In this document: positions 24,386-31,557 of the stretch, piece after piece
How the letters are laid out: every line of letters begins with the position of its first letter
Numbering within the stretch: the first letter of the stretch is position 1
Assembly (NCBI GenBank): GCA_012522855.1
Contig: JAAYJQ010000010.1
Location: forward strand, 1-64,000
Length of the DNA: 64,000 bases
Origin: Bacteroidales bacterium
GTDB lineage: Bacteria; Bacteroidota; Bacteroidia; Bacteroidales; UBA932
Direction of reading: 5' to 3'
The notes under the pieces: model-generated
Seen by the model: only the letters and a program-made list of their open reading frames with translations
The model's database searches: none
Told to the model about the DNA's origin: nothing
Position numbers and translations under genes: made by a program

Positions 24386-26542
24386 TCATTTTACAATATT
24401 CATTTCTTTGAGCAGATAGCCGGCTCCGCCGAATTTGTCCATCAAGAAGAGCACATAGCGGATGTCCACGCAGATGCACCGCTGGAGTTCCGGCTCGAAA
24501 ATCACATCACCGGACATCGATTCCCAGTTCCCGTCGAAGGCCAATCCGATGAGATGCCCGTCCGCGTTGAGAACCGGACTCCCGGAATTACCGCCGGTGA
24601 TGTCGTTGTTGGTCAGGAAACACACGGGCAGATTGCCGTCCGCCATGGCGTAGGGTCCGTAATCGCGGGCGACGTACAACTCCTTCAGTTTTTTAGGGAC
24701 CCGGAACTCATAATTGTCAGGATCTTCCTTTTCGATGACCCCATAGATCGTCGAGTAGTACCGGTAGGTAAGCGCGTCTTGCGGGGAATAAGATTTCACG
24801 GTACCGTAGGTGAGCCGCATGGTGGAATTGGCGTCCGGGTAGGAAGGTTCTTTCTTTTTCCATTCCATCAGCCCGGCAGCGAAGGACTTGGAGCCTTTGG
24901 CGATTTTTTCATCGCCGGCCGAAGTCTCCGCGGAGAGCTTCATCAGAGTCTCATACACGGTATTGTACAGTTTAACGACAGGATCTTGTCTCAGACGGGC
25001 GAAGCCCTCGGGGAGGGCGGCCTTCAGTTTTTCCGGGGAGGTAAAGCGGCTTTCGTCGAACAGTTTGTTCACGAACGCATCCAGATCCATCGTCGCGAAG
25101 TTTCCGCCCAGATCCAGGGCGTTTTCAGGTCGCGCTTGATCTCGGTAATGCTTGAGCAGGGCTGCCGATACTTCCCGGTCGAGCGGCTCGTAATAATCGT
25201 CGTAGAAGGCCAGGCAGGCCTGATAGGCGTCCTGCAAGGCCTCCGCGCTGTCACCCGGGACCGCGGTCAACGCTTGTCTGAACGCGCCGGCAAAGGCTCC
25301 CGCGACATCCAGCAGCTCGATGTTGAACACGGTTTCACCGAACAGCTGCACTGCTTTTTCACCGTCGCGATTGGCTGCGACGCCGTCAGCGATCTCCTGC
25401 AGCGCGGTTCCATATTTTTCTTTCCGCTCCTTGTTCTTCAGCACCCATTGGTAAAAATCCGCCTCCTTCTGACGCTCCCGTTCCAGAACCCGCAGATCTT
25501 TGAAGGCTTTCTTTTGGCCGATCCATTTCTTCCTACCGTTGGAGGAGCCGGCGTACTTGCTGGCGTATTTGAGCCGGACGGATGGATCCGATTCCATGTG
25601 TTTCCACATGATGTCCTGCCGGATTGTTCTGGCGGCGATGGAGATGTCGTGCAGATCCATCATCTGCTGCAACTGTGCCTCGGTCTGAAAGCGTTGCGTG
25701 CGGCCAGGATATCCCAGGATCATCGCGAAATCCCCCTCGTTGATTCCCTTCAAAGAGATGGTCAGGGATCGGGCGGGAACATACGGAACATTGTCCTTTG
25801 AATACCGAGCCGGCTCGTTGTCTTTTCCGGCATAGACCCGGAACATGGAAAAATCGCCGGTGTGGCGGGGCCACATCCAGTTGTCGGTTTCTCCTCCGAA
25901 CTTGCCGATGGATGCGGGAGGGGCTCCGACGAAGCGGACATCCCTGTAGACTTTATTGACGATAAGGTAATAGACATTGTTGTTGTAGAACGAACGGACG
26001 GTGACGGTAGCGTGCGGATTTTCTTGTTCCGCCGTCTTTTTAAGCCGGTCGGCGGCCGCTTCGACCGCCTTTTCCGCCAGTTTCGAAACGTTGGCGGAAT
26101 CGGCGTATTGCTCCAGGGCTTCGCGGCGGGCCGCATCCAGAATGTCGGTCACGTCGGTCATGCTCTTCAGAAAAGTGACGCTCAACCCCTCCACCGGAAG
26201 TTCTTGCTCCCGGCTCATGGCCCAATAGCCGTCTTCGAGATAATTGTGTTCATCCGTCGAGAGGCCCTGGATGCTGCTGTAGCCACAATGGTGGTTGGTC
26301 ACCAGCAGTCCCTGGTTTGAAATCAGTTCCCCGGTGCACCCGCCCCCGAAAACTACGACGGCGTCTTTCAACGAAGAGTGGTTGATGCTGTAGATCTGGT
26401 CGGGCGTGAGCCGGCAGCCCAGGTCCTTCATGGCATCGGCATTGATTTCCTGCAGAAGCGGCAGGAGCCACATACCCTCGTCCGCTCTCGCTCCCGGAAT
26501 GAGCAGCACCGCGGCGGCGATTGTACAAAATATCTTTTTCAT
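24386..26542 (-). CDS. S46 family dipeptidyl-peptidase, DPP7-like
   Basis: The protein is 718 aa from the MKKIFCTIAAAVLL start at 26542; the frame is open 39 bp upstream, but that part precedes an evident signal peptide (residues 1-20). It is periplasmic. The chymotrypsin-like S46 catalytic residues are visible: His85 in TNHHCGY and Ser653 in GGNSGSPV. Enzymes of this family remove N-terminal dipeptides from peptides. Eighteen residues after the Ser, FDGNW carries Gly671, equivalent to Gly673 of DPP7 (prefers hydrophobic P1) rather than Arg673 of DPP11 (prefers Asp/Glu). I infer DPP7-type specificity. It lies 35 bp after rnhB, probably in one transcript. Peptide scavenging fits an asaccharolytic or mixed diet. 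Confidence 0.92.
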   Translation of the reverse strand: MKKIFCTIAAAVLLIPGARADEGMWLLPLLQEINADAMKDLGCRLTPDQIYSINHSSLKDAVVVFGGGCTGELISNQGLLVTNHHCGYSSIQGLSTDEHNYLEDGYWAMSREQELPVEGLSVTFLKSMTDVTDILDAARREALEQYADSANVSKLAEKAVEAAADRLKKTAEQENPHATVTVRSFYNNNVYYLIVNKVYRDVRFVGAPPASIGKFGGETDNWMWPRHTGDFSMFRVYAGKDNEPARYSKDNVPYVPARSLTISLKGINEGDFAMILGYPGRTQRFQTEAQLQQMMDLHDISIAARTIRQDIMWKHMESDPSVRLKYASKYAGSSNGRKKWIGQKKAFKDLRVLERERQKEADFYQWVLKNKERKEKYGTALQEIADGVAANRDGEKAVQLFGETVFNIELLDVAGAFAGAFRQALTAVPGDSAEALQDAYQACLAFYDDYYEPLDREVSAALLKHYRDQARPENALDLGGNFATMDLDAFVNKLFDESRFTSPEKLKAALPEGFARLRQDPVVKLYNTVYETLMKLSAETSAGDEKIAKGSKSFAAGLMEWKKKEPSYPDANSTMRLTYGTVKSYSPQDALTYRYYSTIYGVIEKEDPDNYEFRVPKKLKELYVARDYGPYAMADGNLPVCFLTNNDITGGNSGSPVLNADGHLIGLAFDGNWESMSGDVIFEPELQRCICVDIRYVLFLMDKFGGAGYLLKEMNIVK

Positions 26543-26577
26543 GGGCAATGAATATAGTTTTGTGGTTGTAAAGATAG

Positions 26578-27201
26578 TCAAAATAATGTCGGTTCGAGGG
26601 CTTTGGGGTGGAAGGATTGCCGGTGCCAGGGGGTGGGACCGTACTTCCGGAGGGCTTCGATGTGTTCCGGGGTGGGATAGCCGAAATTCCGTTCCCAGCC
26701 GTACTCGGGGTAATCCGCTGCGATTGTCCGCATGAATTCGTCCCGATGGGTTTTCGCCAGCACGGATGCGGCGGCGATGGAAGCATAGGTCGCATCCCCG
26801 TGGACCACTGTCCGGTAGCTGTCGAAGCCATATTCATCGAAGGGGCGGAACTTGTTGCCGTCGACGAGGAGGAAATCCGGCTTCGGATCGAGACGGAGAA
26901 CCGCCCGCTGCATCCCGGTTACGGAAGCCCACAAAATGTTCAATTCATCGATTTCTTTGGGGCCGACTGCTTCGACAGCCCAGGAAACCGCTTCTTGTTC
27001 GAGCGCGGCCCTCAGGATGGCGCGGTCTTTTTCGCACATCTGTTTGGAATCGTTGAGGAGGGGGTGTGTGAAGTCTTTCGGCAAGATTACGGCCGCGGCG
27101 AATACAGGTCCGGCAAGCGGACCGCGTCCGGCCTCGTCGCATCCGGCTTCGAGCCGGTCGGCCAGACAATAAGGAAGCAGGTGAATCTCGCGCGGCATCA
27201 T
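26578..27201 (-). CDS. rnhB: Ribonuclease HII
   Basis: The protein is 207 aa. RNase HII removes ribonucleotides and RNA primers from DNA in the cytosol. The family's acidic active site is visible: GCDEAGRGPLAGP (Asp and Glu), a LNDSKQ block, LLVDGNKF with Asp, and GDATYASIAAASVLAK. The C-terminal YPEYGWERNFGYPTPEH is typical for bacterial RnhB. Two adjacent ATG codons (27201 and 27198) could serve as the start. It lies 25 bp after the XRE regulator and 35 bp before the S46 peptidase on the same strand. That grouping looks like a minus-strand operon without an obvious common theme. Confidence 0.95.
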   Translation of the reverse strand: MMPREIHLLPYCLADRLEAGCDEAGRGPLAGPVFAAAVILPKDFTHPLLNDSKQMCEKDRAILRAALEQEAVSWAVEAVGPKEIDELNILWASVTGMQRAVLRLDPKPDFLLVDGNKFRPFDEYGFDSYRTVVHGDATYASIAAASVLAKTHRDEFMRTIAADYPEYGWERNFGYPTPEHIEALRKYGPTPWHRQSFHPKALEPTLF

Positions 27202-27226
27202 TCAAGGCTTGATGCTGCGAAGTTAA

Positions 27227-27649
27227 TCATTTTTGAAGCGCTTTGAGCTCTTTCTCGTACCGCTGGATCAGTTTCTTGTTCATGGCGATGATGTCCTCCT
27301 TGTCTTTGAGACGGTCTTTCAGCCTGACATTTTCAAGCTTCAGATTCTCCAATTCCTGCTGGTAACCTGTCTCGAGCACCCGGATTTTTTGTTCGTAACG
27401 CTCTTTCACGTCCTCCAAACCGGCTTCGACGGAACGGAGCGGCTCGAAACCGTTTACCAGTTCCGCTACGGAAATTCCGGCCACCTCGGCGAACAAAGGA
27501 ACGTGCTCGTTGAGGATTCGGGTCTTCCCCATTTCAAGCTTCCGGTAGGCATTCAGGGATATTTCAAGGCGATTGGCCATCTCCCGCTGGGAAATTCCCA
27601 GTTCGTTTCTTTTCCTGAAGAGGTTGTCTTTTATCGTACTGTCATCCAT
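27227..27649 (-). CDS. XRE-family regulator with C-terminal coiled coil
   Basis: The protein is 140 aa from ATG 27649 (MDDSTIKDNLF). The frame is open 135 bp further upstream, but that region contains the promoter box. Residues 5-60 form an XRE helix-turn-helix (RKRNELGISQREMANRLEIS, then a recognition helix and a Leu-rich support helix). Residues 75-140 are a long charged heptad-like coiled coil, probably for dimerisation. No ligand domain is seen. The gene is divergent from the small protein at 27873, and two similar inverted repeats lie between them, so it may repress both directions. The regulated function is unknown. Confidence 0.85.
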   Translation of the reverse strand: MDDSTIKDNLFRKRNELGISQREMANRLEISLNAYRKLEMGKTRILNEHVPLFAEVAGISVAELVNGFEPLRSVEAGLEDVKERYEQKIRVLETGYQQELENLKLENVRLKDRLKDKEDIIAMNKKLIQRYEKELKALQK

Positions 27650-27690
27650 CGCGAACAGAATAATAGGCGGAGCCAATGATTGCGTCATTG

Positions 27691-27725
27691 CAAAAGTATC
27701 CTTTCGTGACAGCGGATTCTTACAA
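27691..27725 (-). promoter_or_regulatory. Promoter of the XRE regulator (TACTTTTG)
   Basis: On the minus strand a perfect TACTTTTG lies at 27698-27691, 41 bp before ATG 27649. The nearest TTG upstream is 24 bp away (27725-27723), longer than ideal and inside the operator-like repeat 27722-27736. Confidence 0.55.
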
Positions 27726-27736
27726 CCGTTGGTTGT
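27722..27736. promoter_or_regulatory. Operator-like inverted repeat O1 (ACAACC-N3-GGTTGT)
   Basis: A perfect 6-bp inverted repeat with a 3-nt centre, next to the upstream edge of the regulator's promoter. A similar site O2 lies at 27815-27829. Confidence 0.5.
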
Positions 27737-27807
27737 TAAAGACAACTGGAGGTATATAAAAACAGCAACTATTTTAAAAAACAAAAAAGAATACGCGCCA
27801 AACCCCC

Positions 27808-27837
27808 TTGACTTGCAACTTGCGGTTGTTATTTCTT
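27808..27837 (+). promoter_or_regulatory. Candidate promoter with operator O2 for the small protein gene
   Basis: TTG (27808-27810), 19-bp spacer, and TATTTCTT (27830-27837, two mismatches from consensus). The spacer is almost filled by GCAACT-N3-GGTTGT (27815-27829), which matches O1 at 10 of 15 positions. A regulator bound there would block the promoter. Confidence 0.4.
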
Positions 27838-27872
27838 CGGGAAAAACGCAGATTTGTCAAAAAAAGTTCGCT

Positions 27873-28079
27873 ATGAAAACAAAAGACGATGCGTACGCTG
27901 CCTTCGAGCGGCTCATGAATGAAAAGGAAATCTTCCGGGATGAAACCCTCTCGTTCGAGGACATCTGCGCGGAAGCCGGGGCGGATCCCGAAGAATTGGA
28001 AAAACGCTTGATTGCGGAACTCGGATATCGGGGTGAAGAACTTGTCTCGGCCTACCGCCGGATCGAGAAGGTTCCCTGA
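27873..28079 (+). CDS. Small helical protein, function unknown
   Basis: The protein is 68 aa from ATG 27873. It is highly charged and helical, with no signal peptide. The segment SFEDICAEAGADPEELEKRLIAELG resembles the first helices of a helix-turn-helix such as those in TetR-type proteins, but the protein is too short for a full regulator. It may be a small DNA-binding or protein-binding module. It is divergent from the XRE regulator and 103 bp upstream of the EF-G2 gene, which has its own promoter. Codon use matches the neighbours, so I consider it a real gene. I do not recognise the family. Confidence 0.65.
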   Translation: MKTKDDAYAAFERLMNEKEIFRDETLSFEDICAEAGADPEELEKRLIAELGYRGEELVSAYRRIEKVP

Positions 28080-28099
28080 GAAAGATTGCCTAGGATTGG

Positions 28100-28129
28100 T
28101 TGAAATTAAGCATTTTTTCATTACCTTTG
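28100..28129 (+). promoter_or_regulatory. Promoter of the EF-G2 gene (TTG-N19-TACCTTTG)
   Basis: TTG at 28100-28102 and TACCTTTG at 28122-28129 are 19 bp apart. The leader before ATG 28183 is about 47 nt, long enough to carry further regulation. Confidence 0.75.
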
Positions 28130-28182
28130 GCCTTGATACACTCAAAGGTATCGTTAAGATCATAATTAATAATGAAATACAA

Positions 28183-30336
28183 ATGAAGGAGTATTCAACC
28201 AAAGACATCCGTAATGTGGTTCTGATTGGCAGCGCCAAGTCAGGGAAAACCACATTATCTGAAGCCATGCTCTATGAGGGCAAGGTCATTGCCAGAAGAG
28301 GCACGGTAGAAGACAAGAACACCGTTTCAGACAACGAAGAAATCGAAAAGCTGAAGCAGCAGTCGATCTTCGCGACCCCGATGTACGCGGAATTCATGGG
28401 GACGAAGTTCAACATCATCGACGCTCCGGGTTCCGACGACTTCGTAGGAGGCGCAGTGTCTGCCTTCAAGGTCTGTGAAAACGGTATTCTTGTCGTCAAT
28501 GCGCAACAGGGCGTGGAAGTCGGCACTGAGATTTTCGCGCGTTATGCCGGTCGGTACAAGATCCCGATCATCATCGCGGTCAATCAGCTCGATACTGAAA
28601 AAGCGGACTGGGACCTTACCCTCAACTCCATGAAGGAGGTCTTCGAGAAAAAACAGGTCGTCATGCAGTTTCCGGTCAATACGGGCGCTTCTTTCGACGG
28701 ATTTGTCGATGTCCTCAAAATGAAATATTACCATTTCAAGGATGCGAACGGGACCCGCGAAGACCTTGACATTCCGGCGGACTTGCAAGCCCAAGCCGAC
28801 GACCTCCGTCAGCAGTTGATTGAGACAGCCGCGGAATTCGATGATGTTCTCATGGAGAAATTCTTTGAAGAAGGCACTCTCACGGAAGAGGAGATCGGGA
28901 AAGGCCTCGGTCTCGGAATCCGTCGGGGTGAAGTGCTCCCCGTCTTCTGCCTTTCCGCGAAGAAGGACATCGGCGTCAAGCGGCTCATGGAGTTCTCCAT
29001 CAACACGATGGTTTCTCCCGCCGAGACGACCTCTTTGACCAAAAACGGTAAGGAAATCGAGTGCAAGCAAGATGCGCCGACCTCGCTGTTCATCTACAAG
29101 ACCGATGTCGAACAGCATCTGGGTGAGGTTTCCTATTTCAAAGTCATGAGCGGAAAACTGACCGAAGGACAGGATCTCGAGAATGCGGAAACCGGGGATC
29201 GGGAAAGAATCTCCGCTATCTATGTTGTGGCTGGTTCCAAGAAGGACAAGGTGACGGAATTGATGGCGGGCGACATGGGGTGTACGGTGAAACTCCGTGC
29301 CGGAAAGACCAACATGACGCTTTCCCAGCCCGGAACGGGCATTTCCTACGAGCAGATTGTTTTCCCTGCTTCCAAGTACCGTTGCGCGATCAAGGCGGAG
29401 TCACAGAATGACGAGACGAAACTCGGAGAAGCCTTGGGCAAGATCGTTGCCCAGGATCCCACGGTCGGCGTGGAGTATTCCAAGGAGCTCAGGCAGACGA
29501 TTCTCAGCGGTCAGGGCGAACAGCACATCAATGTGGTAAAGTGGAGGGTCGAGGAAGAATTCGGCATCAAGGTGGAACTTTTCGCGCCGAAGATTCCGTA
29601 CCGAGAGACCATCACCCGTCAGGCCAACTCCACGTACCGCCACAAAAAGCAGTCCGGCGGCGCCGGCCAGTTCGGTGAAGTCTCCATGCTCATCTGTCCG
29701 ATCGTGGAAGGGGTTCCTTTCACAAACAAATTCAAGATCGACGGCAAGGAATTGACTCTGAACGTAAAGAGTCAAGAAACCTATGAACTGGAATGGGGCG
29801 GCAAGTTGGAATTCTGCAACTGCGTGGTCGGCGGCGCCATCGATACCCGCTTCATGCCGGCCATTCTCAAAGGTATCAACGAGAAGATGACCGAAGGCCC
29901 GCTGACGGGTTCCTATGCCCGCGATATCCGTGTCTTCATCTACGACGGCAAGATGCATCCGGTCGATTCCAATGAAATTTCTTTCGTGCTCGCGGCGCGC
30001 AACGCTTTTAAAGAGTCGTTCCGCAACGCGGGTCCGAAGATCATGGAGCCGATCTACAATGTTGAAATCCTTACGCCTGCCGAGTATATGGGCGCCTGTA
30101 TGTCTGATCTTCAGAACAAACGGGCCGTTATCGAAGGCATGAGCGCCGACAGAGGCTTCCAGGTTTTGAGGGCGCGGGTTCCCCTTGCGGAACTCTATCG
30201 GTATTCCACAACGCTCAGTTCCTTGACTTCCGGTTCCGCTACCTTCACGATGACGTTCGCGGACTACCAGGCCGTTCCCGGGGACGTGCAGACTAAGCTG
30301 CTCGCGGAATACGCCGCCCAGGAAGAGGACGAATAG
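28183..30336 (+). CDS. fusA2: Elongation factor G paralogue (EF-G2 type), GTPase site degenerate
   Basis: The protein is 717 aa from ATG 28183; the longer open frame crosses the promoter. All EF-G domains are present: G domain (residues 1-280), beta-barrel domain II, and domains III-V, including SGAGQFGEV-like and SYARDIRVFIYDG in domain IV. The P-loop is GSAKSGKT (16-23). In switch II, DAPGSDDF (80-87) has Ser84 in place of the catalytic His of DTPGHVDF. The G4 motif is NQLD (134-137) rather than NKxD, and switch I lacks the usual RGITI. A Bacteroides EF-G2 of similar length has been reported to work without GTPase activity and to matter during carbon starvation; this looks like the same type. 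A terminator follows directly. Confidence 0.9.
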   Translation: MKEYSTKDIRNVVLIGSAKSGKTTLSEAMLYEGKVIARRGTVEDKNTVSDNEEIEKLKQQSIFATPMYAEFMGTKFNIIDAPGSDDFVGGAVSAFKVCENGILVVNAQQGVEVGTEIFARYAGRYKIPIIIAVNQLDTEKADWDLTLNSMKEVFEKKQVVMQFPVNTGASFDGFVDVLKMKYYHFKDANGTREDLDIPADLQAQADDLRQQLIETAAEFDDVLMEKFFEEGTLTEEEIGKGLGLGIRRGEVLPVFCLSAKKDIGVKRLMEFSINTMVSPAETTSLTKNGKEIECKQDAPTSLFIYKTDVEQHLGEVSYFKVMSGKLTEGQDLENAETGDRERISAIYVVAGSKKDKVTELMAGDMGCTVKLRAGKTNMTLSQPGTGISYEQIVFPASKYRCAIKAESQNDETKLGEALGKIVAQDPTVGVEYSKELRQTILSGQGEQHINVVKWRVEEEFGIKVELFAPKIPYRETITRQANSTYRHKKQSGGAGQFGEVSMLICPIVEGVPFTNKFKIDGKELTLNVKSQETYELEWGGKLEFCNCVVGGAIDTRFMPAILKGINEKMTEGPLTGSYARDIRVFIYDGKMHPVDSNEISFVLAARNAFKESFRNAGPKIMEPIYNVEILTPAEYMGACMSDLQNKRAVIEGMSADRGFQVLRARVPLAELYRYSTTLSSLTSGSATFTMTFADYQAVPGDVQTKLLAEYAAQEEDE

Positions 30337-30360
30337 CGACGTTTCCCGATTTGCGGAAAG

Positions 30361-30397
30361 AGGGGCTGGCCAATATTTTTTTGGCTAGTCCCTTTTT
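30361..30397 (+). terminator. Rho-independent terminator of the EF-G2 gene
   Basis: AGGGGCTGGCCAA (30361-30373) pairs with TTGGCTAGTCCCT (30381-30393), 13 bp with two G-U pairs, then a run of T. It lies 24 bp after the stop codon. Confidence 0.85.
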
Positions 30398-30436
30398 GTG
30401 TTTCCTGTTCGGAAACGGTATCATCCTGCCGGAATA

Positions 30437-30467
30437 TTGCTCGGAATCGATGAATTGCCTAACTTTG
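30437..30467 (+). promoter_or_regulatory. Promoter of the membrane AraC-type regulator
   Basis: TTG (30437-30439), 20-bp spacer, and TAACTTTG (30460-30467) end only 4 bp before ATG 30472. The transcript should start at or within the start codon, so the mRNA would be leaderless or nearly so. Confidence 0.7.
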
Positions 30468-30471
30468 CCGT

Positions 30472-31536
30472 ATGCGAGAAACCTGGAACACATTTTTCGC
30501 CTCTCTCCCCTTCACGGTTACGTTGGTGTGGACTGTGATTTTGCTGTTGGATTACAAAGAGAGCGGTCGCGCCCGAAAGTTTTTGACCCTTTTTTCTCTG
30601 ATTAGCTGCATTTTGTATCTCGCCCATGCGGTCCATTTCGTGCGCGGAAAAACTGAAACAGACTGGGTTGACTGCGTCTACACGTTCTGTCACCTTGCGG
30701 TATACCCTCTATATTACATCTACATCCGGATTTTGACGGACGCATCGAAAGTTCGCTGGAAGGAGTACTGGGTACTCCTGCCGGCTTTCGGGATCGCCTT
30801 GGCGGAAGGTATCGTTGTCCTTGCGGGGCGGGAACCGGTCTGGATACTTCGGTTGTCGGATCTGGTCTTCCCGCTGGAGATCCTGCTCGTTTTTGTCTTC
30901 GGGTACCGGAGGCTCCGGCGCTTCAATCGGGATATGGAGAATATCTATGCCGACACCGAAGGAAAGAGTTTGAGACCGATCCTCCTGCTTCTCGTCATTT
31001 TCGCGCTTTCTTCGTTCGTCTCAGTGGTTTCCAGCCTTGTCGGCAGGGACTCGTTTTTGGACAGCCCCTTGCTTGCGATCCCGTCCATCGTGCTCACGAC
31101 GATGATTTTCGCCGTGCTTTACGTGGGATACCGGCAGGATTTCAGCGCCGATCGTCTGGAAGACGATCTCAGGGAAAGCCCGGAACTTACAACGGAACCC
31201 TCCTCCCAGGACGACTTACTTTTCCGCATCCGGAAAGAAATGGAAATAAATGAAATGTACCGTCGGCAAGGCCTGAAAATCAGTGATCTATCCGCTGCGG
31301 TGATGAGCAACCGGACTTACGTTTCCAACTGCATCAACAAAAATACGGGACAGTCTTTCTCCGATTTCGTCAATACGTATCGGGTTGAATATGTGAAGAG
31401 ATGCTTGAAGTCCGATCCGGAAGCCAACATCAGCGATCTCGGGACCAGGGCGGGTTTTTCCGGAGAATCGGTTTTCTTCCGCAATTTCAAGAAAGCTACC
31501 GGCCGGACGCCATCGGAATGGCTGCGCCTCCAATAA
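30472..31536 (+). CDS. Membrane-embedded AraC-family transcriptional regulator
   Basis: The protein is 354 aa. Residues 1-225 carry about seven hydrophobic segments, then a charged linker follows and an AraC/XylS DNA-binding domain occupies residues 250-354. Two helix-turn-helix units are visible (ISDLSAAVMSNRTYVSNCINK and ISDLGTRAGFSGESVFFRNFKK), with the family ending FKKATGRTPSEWL. The regulator therefore senses something at the membrane and controls genes directly. Such 7TM-AraC proteins are frequent in Bacteroidota. The transglutaminase-like lipoprotein gene starts 21 bp downstream and is probably co-transcribed; the O-acylation unit follows and may be a target. The signal is not readable. 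Confidence 0.85.
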   Translation: MRETWNTFFASLPFTVTLVWTVILLLDYKESGRARKFLTLFSLISCILYLAHAVHFVRGKTETDWVDCVYTFCHLAVYPLYYIYIRILTDASKVRWKEYWVLLPAFGIALAEGIVVLAGREPVWILRLSDLVFPLEILLVFVFGYRRLRRFNRDMENIYADTEGKSLRPILLLLVIFALSSFVSVVSSLVGRDSFLDSPLLAIPSIVLTTMIFAVLYVGYRQDFSADRLEDDLRESPELTTEPSSQDDLLFRIRKEMEINEMYRRQGLKISDLSAAVMSNRTYVSNCINKNTGQSFSDFVNTYRVEYVKRCLKSDPEANISDLGTRAGFSGESVFFRNFKKATGRTPSEWLRLQ

Positions 31537-31557
31537 GTTGCAGATGTTGTCGAAGAT

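Noticed and set aside
23879..25801. 640-codon ORF across the mrp/S46 junction on the plus strand
   Set aside because: Runs antisense through two conserved genes and the palindromic element; no family features.
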